Below, one piece after another: positions 32,994-41,346 of a stretch of DNA of 64,000 nt. The stretch is from Streptomyces xanthophaeus (lineage in GTDB: Bacteria; Actinomycetota; Actinomycetes; Streptomycetales; Streptomycetaceae): contig NZ_JOFT01000017.1 of the NCBI RefSeq assembly GCF_000725805.1, positions 1 through 64,000 on the forward strand, in the 5' to 3' direction. How positions within the stretch are numbered: the stretch's first letter is position 1; each line of letters starts with the position of its first letter. Both the position numbers and the translations under genes were made by a program. A model generated the notes under the pieces. It did no database searches. It worked only from the letters and a program-made list of their open reading frames with translations, and had not been told where the DNA came from.

Positions 32994-33908
32994 ATGAGCT
33001 CCCCCACTGGGCCCGCAAATGGCCTGCCCGTACGAATGCCGCGACCCCGCCAGACCGGACGGCACCGCCGGCCCGAGCCCGCGGTGGCGCCCGAGGGCGC
33101 GCCCGCGCTGGTGCTCGCCGTGCCCGGTGCCCCCTCGGCCGCCTCGCGGGGGCTCGCGGAAGAGATCATCAGCATCGGCCGTTCCGAGCTGCCGGGTCTG
33201 GACGCCCGCATCGGTTTCCTGGAGGGTGACGACGCCTCCGAGTTCCCGTCCCTGTCCGGCGTGCTGACCGCCGTCGCGGGCGAGCGTGCCGCGCGCGCGG
33301 AGTTCGCCCGCGCCGCCGGTCACGAGGTGCCCGCGCCGACCGGCCCCGATGCCGTGGTCGTGCCGCTGCTGGCCGGTCCGGACAGCGATCTGCTGCGCCG
33401 GGTCCGCCAGGCCCTGATGGACTCGTCGGCCGCCGCCGAACTGGCCGACGTGCTCGGCCCGCACCCGCTGCTGGCCGAGGGCCTGCACGTGCGGCTGTCG
33501 GAAGCGGGCCTGGCCCGCGCCGACCGCGCCCGCCTCTTCACCGTGACCACTGCCGCCGACGGCATCGTGCTGGCCACCACCGGTGGCGAGGAGGCCGTCC
33601 AGGCCGCCGGGATCACGGGCATGCTGCTCGCCGCCCGGCTCGCCGTGCCCGTCCAGGCGGCCGCGCTCGACCAGGAGGGCTCGGTGGCCGCGGTCGCCGA
33701 GCAGCTGCGCCGCGAGGGTTCCACGCAACTGGCGCTCGCCCCGTACCTGATCGGCCCGGAGGCCGCCGAGGGGCTCCTGGACACGGCCTGCAAGGAAGCC
33801 GACTGCGCCACCGCCGAGGTGCTCGGGGCCTACCCGGCGCTCGGCAAGCTGGCTGTCGCGCAGTACGCGGCGGCCCTGGGGATCCCCCAGGGAGCCCCGG
33901 CCAACTGA
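32994..33908 (+). CDS. CbiX / sirohydrochlorin chelatase-like protein, degenerate
   Basis: A 304-residue protein with two repeated CbiX-like halves. Active chelatases start with a metal-binding HG[S/T]RD motif; here the first half reads LVLAVPGAPSAASRG and the second FTVTTAADGIVLATTG, so the histidines are absent. Later conserved stretches (VVVPLLAGPDSDLLRRV, LALAPYLIGPEAAEGLL) retain the fold. Metal insertion into sirohydrochlorin is therefore unlikely; it may have a scaffold or regulatory role. It ends just before a very strong terminator. Confidence 0.8.
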   Translation: MSSPTGPANGLPVRMPRPRQTGRHRRPEPAVAPEGAPALVLAVPGAPSAASRGLAEEIISIGRSELPGLDARIGFLEGDDASEFPSLSGVLTAVAGERAARAEFARAAGHEVPAPTGPDAVVVPLLAGPDSDLLRRVRQALMDSSAAAELADVLGPHPLLAEGLHVRLSEAGLARADRARLFTVTTAADGIVLATTGGEEAVQAAGITGMLLAARLAVPVQAAALDQEGSVAAVAEQLRREGSTQLALAPYLIGPEAAEGLLDTACKEADCATAEVLGAYPALGKLAVAQYAAALGIPQGAPAN

Positions 33909-33920
33909 CCGCCCACGCAT

Positions 33921-33963
33921 GACGAGTGCCCCGCCACCGGATTCCGGTGGCGGGGCACTCGTC
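33921..33963. terminator. Bidirectional terminator, 20-bp perfect stem
   Basis: GACGAGTGCCCCGCCACCGG (33921-33940) pairs perfectly with 33944-33963 across a 3-base ATT loop, between the convergent CbiX-like (33908) and lactonase-like (34017) genes. Confidence 0.92.
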
Positions 33964-34016
33964 GTGCGGGCCGGGGCGGGGAGCGGTCCCGGCCGCGGCC
34001 CGGTCAGCCGCCCCGG

Positions 34017-35084
34017 TCAGCCGAAGACCACGCAGGCCGCCGCGGGCACGGCCACCGAGCCCGTCCGGTGCGGCCGGCCCGTCAGGGCGTCGACCTCGAA
34101 CCAGGTGACGTCCCCGGAGCGCTCGTTCGCGGCGTAGAGGCGACGCCCCGAGGGATCCACGGCGAGATCGCGCGGCCAGCTGCCGCCGCAGTCCACGGCG
34201 CCGCTGAGCTGCGGCTTGTCGGGGCCGTCGGCGAGGGAGAGGGTGACGACCGTGTCGGCGCCGCGGACGGCCGCCCAGAGGAAACGCCCGTCGGGCGAGG
34301 CGACCACGGCCGAGGGATAGGCCCGTGCGGCGCCTGGAGCGGCCTCAGGAGCCACCGGAACCTCGCCGACCGGTTCCAGTTGCCCGGAGACCGGATCCCA
34401 CCCGCAGACGGTCACCTGCGGCTCCAGCTCGTGCAGCACGTAGACCACCGCACCGCCCGGGTGGAAGGCGAGGTGGCGCGGCCCCGTACCGGCGCGCAGC
34501 GCGGTCTCGGTGTGCACCCGCAGCTCCCCGGTGGCCGGGTCGTGCGCGCAGACCCGTACCGAATCGGTGCCGAGGTCCACGCTGAGCACCCAGCGGCCGC
34601 TCGGATCGGGCAGCACCTGGTGGGCGTGCGGGCGCTCCTGGCGGTCCGGGTCGGGGCCCGACCCCCGGTGTCCCAGGACGGATGCCGGCCCGGCCGGGCG
34701 GCCGTCGGCGGCGAGGGGGATGCTGCTGACGCTGCCGGAGGTGTAGTTGGCGGTGAGCAACCGGCCCCCGCTCACGCTGAGATGGGTGGGCCCCGCGCCC
34801 GCTACGGGCACGGCCGGGCCGAGGGCTCGCAGACCCTCGGCCGTGGGCTCGAAGGCCCGCACCGCGCCCGGGTCGCCCTCGCTCACCGCGTAGAGCACCC
34901 CGGTGCCCTGCGCGACGGCGAGGTACGAGGGGTCCTCGACGGCGTCGCAGACCGCCAGCAGGGTCAGCGCCCCGGTCGCCGGATCCACGGCCGCGGTGGT
35001 GATGCCGCGGCCGCCCCCCGAGGTGAACGAGCCGATGTGGCACCGCCGTCCGTCGCCTCGGTCCGTTCTGTCCGCGCCGTCCAC
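34017..35084 (-). CDS. Lactonase-family beta-propeller protein
   Basis: A 355-residue protein of the 6-phosphogluconolactonase (YbhE/Pgl) seven-bladed propeller family. Typical segments are CHIGSFTSGGGRGITTAAVD at the start, PHAHQVLPDPSGRWVLSVDLG, GPRHLAFHPGGAVVYVLHEL and WPRDLAVDPSGRRLYAANER. No signal peptide. It may hydrolyse sugar lactones, but only a subset of this family is proven. GTG 35084 has GAGGAG upstream. It lies 55 bp after nos on the same strand and could be cotranscribed. Confidence 0.85.
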   Translation of the reverse strand: MDGADRTDRGDGRRCHIGSFTSGGGRGITTAAVDPATGALTLLAVCDAVEDPSYLAVAQGTGVLYAVSEGDPGAVRAFEPTAEGLRALGPAVPVAGAGPTHLSVSGGRLLTANYTSGSVSSIPLAADGRPAGPASVLGHRGSGPDPDRQERPHAHQVLPDPSGRWVLSVDLGTDSVRVCAHDPATGELRVHTETALRAGTGPRHLAFHPGGAVVYVLHELEPQVTVCGWDPVSGQLEPVGEVPVAPEAAPGAARAYPSAVVASPDGRFLWAAVRGADTVVTLSLADGPDKPQLSGAVDCGGSWPRDLAVDPSGRRLYAANERSGDVTWFEVDALTGRPHRTGSVAVPAAACVVFG

Positions 35085-35139
35085 TGGGTGCTCCTCTCCG
35101 CCGTCCCGGATCCGTACGGAGCCGACCGTAACAGAAGGT

Positions 35140-36276
35140 CTAGACCAAATCCCGCCCTTCGGCGCGTTCCTGTGCGCCTGCGTGGTGGACGTACGCCGTG
35201 CTGCTCGGCCGGTCCTCGTACGTGCGGTGGAAGACCGGCGTCGCGGAACCGGAGATGGGGGGCACGATCCAGGACCAGTCGGCGCCCACCTCGCGCCCCT
35301 TGCGCTCCTCCCGTTCCAGGTGGGTCAGGAAGCGGCGGGACTCGGTGTGATGGTCGGCAATGGTGACCCCGGCCCGGTCGAAGGAGTGCAGCACGGCCCG
35401 GTTGAGCTCCACCAGCGCGCGGTCCTTCCACAGCGAGCGTTGCGTGGTGACGTCCAGGCCGAGGCGGCGGGCGACCGCGGGGAGCAGGTTGTAGCGGTCC
35501 TCGTCCGCCAGGTTGCGGGCGCCGATCTCGGTGCCCATGTACCAGCCGTTGAACGGTGCGGCCGGATAGTGGATCCCGCCGATCTCCAGGCACATGTTGG
35601 AGATCGCGGGTACGGCGTGCCAGCGCAGCCGCCAGTCGGCCCAGCCGTCGCCCTCGGGGTACCTGATCGGCACCTCCAGCACGGCGTCCGCGGGGGTGTC
35701 GAACCAGCGGGGCTTGTCGTCGACGCCCTGGACCACCAGCGGGAGGAGGTCGAAGGGGGTGCCGGGGCCCCCGGCCCAGCCGAGGCGGAGCAGGGCCTGG
35801 GTGAGCGGGGCGTTGCGGGCGTCGCCCACGGTCACGGAGTGGTGGTCCCCGTAGCCCGCGTACCGGACGAGCTGCTCGCTCCAGATCAGCGGCCCGGGAC
35901 GGTCGGGCGCGTCCGGGGCAAAGACGGTGATCGTGGGCCGGATCCGGCCGCCATTGGTGGCTTCGCGCAGGTGCTCGAAGCACTCGGCGGCGATGCCGTC
36001 CGCATCGGTGAGCTCCCGGCGGTCGCGCACCCGCAGGGAGTTCCAGTACAGCCTGCCTATGCAGCGATTGCTGTTGCGCCAGGCCACGCGGGCTCCGTGG
36101 ACCAGCTCCTCGGGAGTGTGGCGATAGGTTCCGGTGTCCGCCAGCTCGGCCCGCACCGCGGCGAGCCGGATGCGCGGATCACCGGCACCGGCGTTCTCCC
36201 TGTGGAAGAGTCGGATGAACTCCTCGGCCGCTTCCCACACCTGAGCGGTGGTGGAGCGCTGTTGAAGTATTTCCAT
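35140..36276 (-). CDS. nos: Bacterial nitric oxide synthase (oxygenase only)
   Basis: A 378-residue NOS oxygenase that turns L-arginine into citrulline and nitric oxide. The haem-thiolate cysteine is C72 in WRNSNRCIGRLYW. The arginine-binding glutamate is E250 in FNGWYMGTEIGARNL. The region for tetrahydrobiopterin or folate cofactor (SWIVPPISGSATPVFHRTY) is present near the C-terminus. As usual in bacteria the reductase domain is missing, so an unlinked reductase must supply electrons. No thaxtomin or nitrating P450 gene is nearby, so a protective or signalling role for NO is more likely than antibiotic nitration. Confidence 0.96.
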   Translation of the reverse strand: MEILQQRSTTAQVWEAAEEFIRLFHRENAGAGDPRIRLAAVRAELADTGTYRHTPEELVHGARVAWRNSNRCIGRLYWNSLRVRDRRELTDADGIAAECFEHLREATNGGRIRPTITVFAPDAPDRPGPLIWSEQLVRYAGYGDHHSVTVGDARNAPLTQALLRLGWAGGPGTPFDLLPLVVQGVDDKPRWFDTPADAVLEVPIRYPEGDGWADWRLRWHAVPAISNMCLEIGGIHYPAAPFNGWYMGTEIGARNLADEDRYNLLPAVARRLGLDVTTQRSLWKDRALVELNRAVLHSFDRAGVTIADHHTESRRFLTHLEREERKGREVGADWSWIVPPISGSATPVFHRTYEDRPSSTAYVHHAGAQERAEGRDLV

Positions 36277-36312
36277 CCCGGGCGGTTACCCCCTGTCCGA
36301 CCAGATCCACCC

Positions 36313-36362
36313 TGTACATGCCGGATGAATGTGCAATGAACAATCACCCGTTGTACATGCCG
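36313..36362. promoter_or_regulatory. Direct repeats TGTACATGCCG upstream of nos
   Basis: Two exact copies of TGTACATGCCG (36313-36323 and 36352-36362), 39 bp apart start to start, flank an AT-rich stretch upstream of the nos start at 36276. Each contains the palindromic core TGTACA. Probable regulator-binding half sites. Confidence 0.45.
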
Positions 36363-36380
36363 CAGGTCAGCCCCGTACGG

Positions 36381-36407
36381 CTCGGAGGTCCGGAACACTC
36401 CTCCGAG
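36381..36407. terminator. Hairpin downstream of the acetyltransferase
   Basis: CTCGGAGG (36381-36388) pairs with CCTCCGAG (36400-36407). It lies 78 bp beyond the acetyltransferase stop, before the nos promoter repeats. Confidence 0.45.
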
Positions 36408-36484
36408 TGATCTTCCCGAATTGACCTGCGGACAGGATCGACGGGGGCGTAAGATCCGGCGGAATTCCGGTAGTTGACATCTCG

Positions 36485-37060
36485 TCAACGACAGGGACGG
36501 CTCATGAAGAGCGCCTGCTCGCCGGCTGCGGGCGTGCCCGCATACAGGGCGGTGTCGAGGCCGCAGAGGGTGAAGCCCATGCGCCGGTAGGCGTGGACCG
36601 CCGGGGCGTTGGCGCTGCTGACCTCCAGCCAGAGGTGTTCGGCCCCGCGTTCGCGGGCGAACCCGTCCGCGCACTCCATCAGCGCGCGGCCGATGCCGCG
36701 GCCGCGGTGGGCGGGCGCGACCTCGATGTCCTCGACCGTCAGGCGCCGGTTCCACGGGGCGTAGCCCACCGCGGCGAATCCGCAGACCAGCCCGTCGTCG
36801 AGGGCCACGTAGGTCCGCGCGTCCCCGGCCCGGTCCACGCCCCCGCCGAGGGCCTGCTCGTCGTGCTCCTCGGGCGGGAAGGCCTTGTGCACCGGCGGGT
36901 CCACGGGGACCTCACGGAGGACGAAACCGGAGTCGGCGGCGGCCACCTCGAAGACCGTGGCGGTGGTGAAGGAACTGTCCAGGGCCTCGATGGCGCCCGC
37001 ATCACCGGGGCGGGCGAGGCGGTAGACGATGCCGTCGGCGGAGCCGTGTGCGGTGGTCAT
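36485..37060 (-). CDS. Streptothricin/nourseothricin acetyltransferase-like GNAT
   Basis: A 191-residue GNAT very like the streptothricin acetyltransferases (Sat/Nat), which acetylate the beta-lysine amine of streptothricin. Shared segments, from memory of that family, are AIEALDSSFTTATVFEV, REVPVDPPVHKAFP, WNRRLTVEDIEVAPAHRG and YRRMGFTLCGLDTALY. The acetyl-CoA loop is HRGRGIGRALM. ATG 37060 gives the usual family length. No streptothricin biosynthesis gene is in the window, so it would be a stand-alone resistance determinant. It is divergent from helR across 153 bp. Confidence 0.88.
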   Translation of the reverse strand: MTTAHGSADGIVYRLARPGDAGAIEALDSSFTTATVFEVAAADSGFVLREVPVDPPVHKAFPPEEHDEQALGGGVDRAGDARTYVALDDGLVCGFAAVGYAPWNRRLTVEDIEVAPAHRGRGIGRALMECADGFARERGAEHLWLEVSSANAPAVHAYRRMGFTLCGLDTALYAGTPAAGEQALFMSRPCR

Positions 37061-37081
37061 GGGATCCACCGTACGCAAAAA

Positions 37082-37175
37082 ATCCCCCGGTCGAATTGGC
37101 TGGGCCAATTGACGGAAGGGGGATCGGGGAGCGTATATTCAATGTTTCATGTCTTCGCGGAAACGTGGACATGAA
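37082..37175. promoter_or_regulatory. helR/acetyltransferase divergent promoter with nested dyads
   Basis: AATTGGCTGGGCCAATT (37094-37110) is a 7-bp inverted repeat with a 3-base centre, nested inside outer arms ATCCCCC (37082-37088) and GGGGGAT (37118-37124). A possible helR promoter follows: TTGACG (37109-37114), 19 bp, TATATT (37134-37139). A further inverted repeat TTCATGTC (37146-37153) / GACATGAA (37168-37175) lies in the leader. Known helR genes respond to rifamycin through a specific element; I cannot confirm that element here. Confidence 0.55.
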
Positions 37176-37213
37176 GAAGCTTACGAGGTCACTGTATCGC
37201 GGCAGGAGTTCAA

Positions 37214-39511
37214 TTGTCAACCGAGGAATTCCGGAAAGAGCAGCAATTCGTCACCGATCTCTATCGGCGCCTCGACGATCTGCGTGACCAGGCCGAACGT
37301 GCGGTCCGGGGGGCTTTGCGCGATGTCGGCAGCGGTTTCCAGGCGCGCCTGGAACGGGACGTCGTGGTCGCGGAGCAGTCCGGTCTGCTGTCCGCCCTGA
37401 ACGGCGGCGAGAACGGCCTCTGCTTCGGCCGGCTGGAGTTCTCCGACGGCCGCGACCACCACATCGGCCGTATCGGAATCCGGGCGGACGACACGGAACG
37501 CACACCGCTGGTCCTGGACTGGCGGGCCGACGTGGCCCGGCCCTTCTACCTGGCCACCGGGCACACGCCCATGGGGCTGCGCCGACGCCGGCACATCACC
37601 AGCCGCGGCCGGGAGGTCACCGCCCTCCACGACGAGATCCTCGACCTGTCCGACGCCGAGCGCACCGGACACGAGGGCGCCGACGCGGACGCCGTGCTGC
37701 TCGCCGCCCTCGACGCGGCCCGGACCGGGCGGATGCACGACATCGTGCGCACCATCCAGGCCGAGCAGGACCGGGTCATCCGCTCCCCCCACCGCGGGGT
37801 GCTGGTCGTCGAGGGCGGCCCCGGGACCGGCAAGACCGCGGTCGCGCTGCACCGCGCCGCGTACCTGCTGTACGCGCACCGCGAGCTGCTCGCCAAGCGC
37901 GGGGTGCTGATCGTCGGCCCGGGCCCCGCCTTCCTCGGGTACATCGGCGGGGTGCTCCCGGCCCTGGGCGAGACCGGCGTCCTCCTCGCCACCCCGGGCG
38001 AGCTCTTCCCCGGGGTGCACGCCACCGGCACCGACCGGCCGGGCGCCGCCGCGGTCAAGGGCCGGGCCGCGATGGCCCGGGTCCTCGCCGAGGTCGTCGC
38101 CGACCGCCAGCAGTTGCCCGAGACGGTCCCCGCGGGCAGCGGCGAGGAGTCCGACACGGTTCCCGAACCCGCGCTGGAGATCGACCACGACGACTACGGC
38201 ACCCTGCTGCTGGACCGCACGATGGCGTACGAGGCCCGTGACCGGGCCAGGGCCACCGGCCTGCCGCACAACCAGGCGCGCCCCGCCTTCGCCTTCCGCG
38301 TCATCGACGCGCTCACCGCCCAGCTCGCGGACCGGCTGGGCGCCGATCCGTACGGCGGCCCGAACCTGCTCGGCCCGGACGACGTGGCCCAGCTCGGCAA
38401 GGAGATCGCGATGAGCCCCGCGGTGCACGCCGCGATCGACGTGCTGTGGCCCTCGCTCACCCCGCAGCGGCTCGTCGCCGACTTCCTCGCGGAGCCCGCG
38501 CACCTGCCCGCCCACGAGGCGGAGCTGATCCGGCGCGCGCCCTCGGCCCGGCCGGACTGGACCCCCGCCGACGTGCCGCTGCTCGACGAGGCGGCCGAGC
38601 TCCTGGGGGAGGACGACAGCGCCCGCCGGGCGGCCGAGGAGCGCGAGCGCGCACGGCGCGTCGCCTACGCCCAGGGGGTGCTGGACCTGTCGGAGGGCTC
38701 GCAGTCCTACGAGTTCGAGGACGAGGAGAACGAGTTCCTCGCGGCCCACGACATCATCGACGCCGAGCGGATGGCGGAGCGGCACGAGGAGGCCGACCAC
38801 CGCAGCACCGCCGAACGGGCCGCGGCCGACCGGACCTGGGCCTTCGGGCACGTCATCGTGGACGAGGCGCAGGAGCTGTCGGAGATGGCGTGGCGGCTGC
38901 TGATGCGGCGCTGCCCGACCCGGTCGATGACCCTGGTCGGCGATCCGGCGCAGACGGCCGACGAGGCGGGCTGCGGCTCGTGGCAGCGGATCCTCGCACC
39001 GTACGCGGGCGACCGGTGGGAGCTGGTCCGGCTGGGGGTCAACTACCGGACGCCCGCGGAGGTCATGGAGGTGGCGGCGGCCGTCCTGCGGGCCCGCGAC
39101 CCCGGCTTCGAGCCGCCGCGTTCGGTCCGCTCGACCGGGGTGCTGCCTTGGATCCGCGCGGCCGGGGACCTGGCGGGGGCGGTCGCGGAGGCCGTGGAGC
39201 AGGGGCTCCCGGCCGAGGGGCGGCTGGCGGTGATCGCCCCGCGCGCCCTGCACGGGGCACTGGCCGCGGCCTTGCCGGGGGTGCGGGCGGACGGGGAGCC
39301 GGACCTGACCCGGCAGGTCGTCCTCCTCGACCCGCGGCAGGCCAAGGGGCTGGAGTTCGACACGGTGGTCGTGGTGGAGCCGGCCGACCTCCAGCCGAGC
39401 GACCTGTACGTGGCGCTGACCCGGCCCACCCAGGCGCTCGGCGTGGTGCACACCCCCGGCCGGCTGCCGGCCGGGCTGGCATCGGCGCCGGAGGGGCTGC
39501 TGCGGCGGTGA
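37214..39511 (+). CDS. helR: HelD/HelR-type RNA polymerase-associated helicase-like protein
   Basis: A 765-residue UvrD-like ATPase. The N-terminal coiled coil (RKEQQFVTDLYRRLDDLRDQ) is the arm that enters RNA polymerase. Walker A is EGGPGTGKTAVALHRAAYLL, motif II VIVDEAQELSEMAW, motif III GDPAQTADEAG, motif IV NYRTPAEVM and motif VI YVALTRPTQALGVVHT. HelD recycles stalled polymerase; the HelR branch displaces rifamycin from it. Telling the two apart needs the loop near the polymerase active site, so the symbol is provisional. The start is TTG 37214 with AGGAG upstream. Nested dyads in the promoter suggest inducible expression. Confidence 0.85.
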   Translation: MSTEEFRKEQQFVTDLYRRLDDLRDQAERAVRGALRDVGSGFQARLERDVVVAEQSGLLSALNGGENGLCFGRLEFSDGRDHHIGRIGIRADDTERTPLVLDWRADVARPFYLATGHTPMGLRRRRHITSRGREVTALHDEILDLSDAERTGHEGADADAVLLAALDAARTGRMHDIVRTIQAEQDRVIRSPHRGVLVVEGGPGTGKTAVALHRAAYLLYAHRELLAKRGVLIVGPGPAFLGYIGGVLPALGETGVLLATPGELFPGVHATGTDRPGAAAVKGRAAMARVLAEVVADRQQLPETVPAGSGEESDTVPEPALEIDHDDYGTLLLDRTMAYEARDRARATGLPHNQARPAFAFRVIDALTAQLADRLGADPYGGPNLLGPDDVAQLGKEIAMSPAVHAAIDVLWPSLTPQRLVADFLAEPAHLPAHEAELIRRAPSARPDWTPADVPLLDEAAELLGEDDSARRAAEERERARRVAYAQGVLDLSEGSQSYEFEDEENEFLAAHDIIDAERMAERHEEADHRSTAERAAADRTWAFGHVIVDEAQELSEMAWRLLMRRCPTRSMTLVGDPAQTADEAGCGSWQRILAPYAGDRWELVRLGVNYRTPAEVMEVAAAVLRARDPGFEPPRSVRSTGVLPWIRAAGDLAGAVAEAVEQGLPAEGRLAVIAPRALHGALAAALPGVRADGEPDLTRQVVLLDPRQAKGLEFDTVVVVEPADLQPSDLYVALTRPTQALGVVHTPGRLPAGLASAPEGLLRR

Positions 39512-39531
39512 CGGGCGCGCCGGGGGCCGCT

Positions 39532-39580
39532 TGAGGCTGCGGGCGGCCCCGCAGCGGGTGCGGGGCCGCCCGCACCCTCA
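39532..39580. terminator. Bidirectional terminator after helR
   Basis: TGCGGGCGGCCCCGC (39538-39552) pairs with GCGGGGCCGCCCGCA (39560-39574). Outer TGAGG/CCTCA arms reach into the stop codon of the convergent FUSC gene (39578-39580). Confidence 0.9.
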
Positions 39581-41089
39581 GGCGCGGACCAGCGGGCTCC
39601 GGGGGTCGCTGTGCAGCGGCGTCGCGAGTTCGGCCAGCGCCCGCTCCAGGCCGTGCAGGTGGACGAGGGCGGGTTCGGTGGCGGTGACCGTCCGGGTGTG
39701 GGCCCGGGAGGCGGCGCCGGCCGCTTCCAGCTCCCGCTCACCGGCGGTGAGGGCCTCCACGGCCGCCTCCACCCGCCAGCAGGCGGCGGCGAGCCGGGCG
39801 TCGTGCGAGGCCGTCGGGTCGGCGGCGACCGCGACCAGCCCGCGTACCTCCCGCGCGCAGTCGTCCAGCAGGGCGATCACCTGGCGGGCGCGGGCCTTGC
39901 GGGCGCGCAGCGGGCTGAGCGGGTGCACCAGCGGCGCCAGCGCCATGCGGACCCGGGCGAGGAGCAGCTCCAGCTCGGCGGCGTGCGGGCCGGGGTCGGC
40001 GGATTCCGAGCCGGCCAGCCGTGCGGCCGCCTCCCCCGTGGCGGCGTGGACGCAGCGCAGGGCCCGCTGGATCCAGGCCTCGTTGGTGGCGTGGGTGGTG
40101 ACGGGCAGGATCAGCACCACGGCGAGGGCGGCTCCGAGGGCGCCGACCGCGGTCTCCTCGAAGCGCAGGAGCAGCAGCCCGGGATGCAGCACGCCGAGGA
40201 GCCCGTAGAGCAGACCGGCCATGACGGTGACGGCCAGCATCATCCAGCTGTACGAGACGGGGGCCGCGTAGAAGATCCCGAAGACGCAGACGGCGACCAG
40301 TACGGCGGTGGGCGCGGCCGCCCCGTGCAGGGGTACGGCGATCAGCAGGCCGGCGGCGATGCCGATGACGGTGCCCAGGACGCGGCGGAAGCCCCGCACG
40401 AGGGTCTCTCCGCGGGAGGTCGTGTTCACGAAGATCCACCAGGCGGTCCCGACGGCCCAGTACCAGCGGTCCTCGGAGAGGAACTGGCCGAGGCCGAGCG
40501 CGAAGGCGCAGGCGGCGGTGGTCTGGAAGGCCTGCCGGGTGGTGGGCCGGGCCAGTCCCGTACCGGGCAGCGCGGGCGGGGCGGCGGGGGGCGGGGTGCG
40601 CCGTTCGATGGGCCAGAGCACGAACCGCACGGCCCCGGCCGACAGGAGCGCGAGACCGACGGCGGCGTACAGCTCGGGCAGCTGCCCGGGTACGGCGTGC
40701 AGGAACTGGGTGACGAAGAAGTGCATGAAGGCGAAGATCCCGAGGGCGTGCCCCCGCGGCCCCCAGCGCCGGGCGTACACCCCGGCGAAGACCACGGCGA
40801 GGAAGGCCCCGTCGCGGGCCAGCGGCACCCCGTGGAGGGTGGTGGCCAGGGCGAGGACGGGGAATCCGGCGAGGGGCAGCAGGGCCGTGGTCACCCGCTG
40901 GGCGCGCACGCTCGCGTCGGTCACGGTGAAGAGGGCCAGCAGGGCCGCCAGTCCCCCGGTGATGGAGGCGGTCAGGGACAGACCGCAGAGCTCTGCGGTG
41001 ACCACGGCGAGAGCGACGCCGAGCACCGCGCGCAGTGAGTTCCTGAGCCTCAGACGCCCCGGATCCGGAGCCACGAACATCCTCTTCAC
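39578..41089 (-). CDS. FUSC-family membrane protein
   Basis: A 503-residue protein with two blocks of about six membrane helices (residues 15-170 and 200-345) and a helical cytoplasmic C-terminus. It matches the FUSC / aromatic acid exporter-like families. The second block carries DRWYWAVGTAWWIFVNTTSRGETLVRGFRRVLGT, the conserved region of FUSC proteins. It is likely an exporter of organic acids or toxic compounds. GTG 41089 is chosen; an ATG three codons later (41080) lacks a spaced ribosome binding site. Convergent with helR. Confidence 0.85.
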   Translation of the reverse strand: MKRMFVAPDPGRLRLRNSLRAVLGVALAVVTAELCGLSLTASITGGLAALLALFTVTDASVRAQRVTTALLPLAGFPVLALATTLHGVPLARDGAFLAVVFAGVYARRWGPRGHALGIFAFMHFFVTQFLHAVPGQLPELYAAVGLALLSAGAVRFVLWPIERRTPPPAAPPALPGTGLARPTTRQAFQTTAACAFALGLGQFLSEDRWYWAVGTAWWIFVNTTSRGETLVRGFRRVLGTVIGIAAGLLIAVPLHGAAAPTAVLVAVCVFGIFYAAPVSYSWMMLAVTVMAGLLYGLLGVLHPGLLLLRFEETAVGALGAALAVVLILPVTTHATNEAWIQRALRCVHAATGEAAARLAGSESADPGPHAAELELLLARVRMALAPLVHPLSPLRARKARARQVIALLDDCAREVRGLVAVAADPTASHDARLAAACWRVEAAVEALTAGERELEAAGAASRAHTRTVTATEPALVHLHGLERALAELATPLHSDPRSPLVRA

Positions 41090-41346
41090 GGCGGTGTGCC
41101 GCCCCCCTTGCAGTGGTGCGCGCCGGCCCGCGGCCGCCCGGGGGTGGTGGGCGGCTGACGGGCACGGCGAAGGCGCCGCGGTCCGGACCGGCCTCGTTGC
41201 CGTCCGGCGCTGCGCGGCGCCGAAAGTACATGGATACGACACAGATAAGCATCCGGAGGCCCACTGGCTCAACACGGCACGCGTCGGCTGTGCCATTGGT
41301 CCAGGAAAATCACGTGATCTTCGGCCGCTGACGGACCAACGGACCA

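Noticed and set aside
35140..36276. TxtD-type NOS of a thaxtomin cluster
   Set aside because: No nitrating P450 or thaxtomin synthetase is nearby.
36485..37060. Part of a streptothricin biosynthetic cluster
   Set aside because: No peptide synthetase, lysine aminomutase or related gene lies within the window; the acetyltransferase stands alone.
37061..37213. Canonical rifamycin-associated element upstream of helR
   Set aside because: I cannot recall the consensus exactly enough to claim a match; only the dyads are reported.
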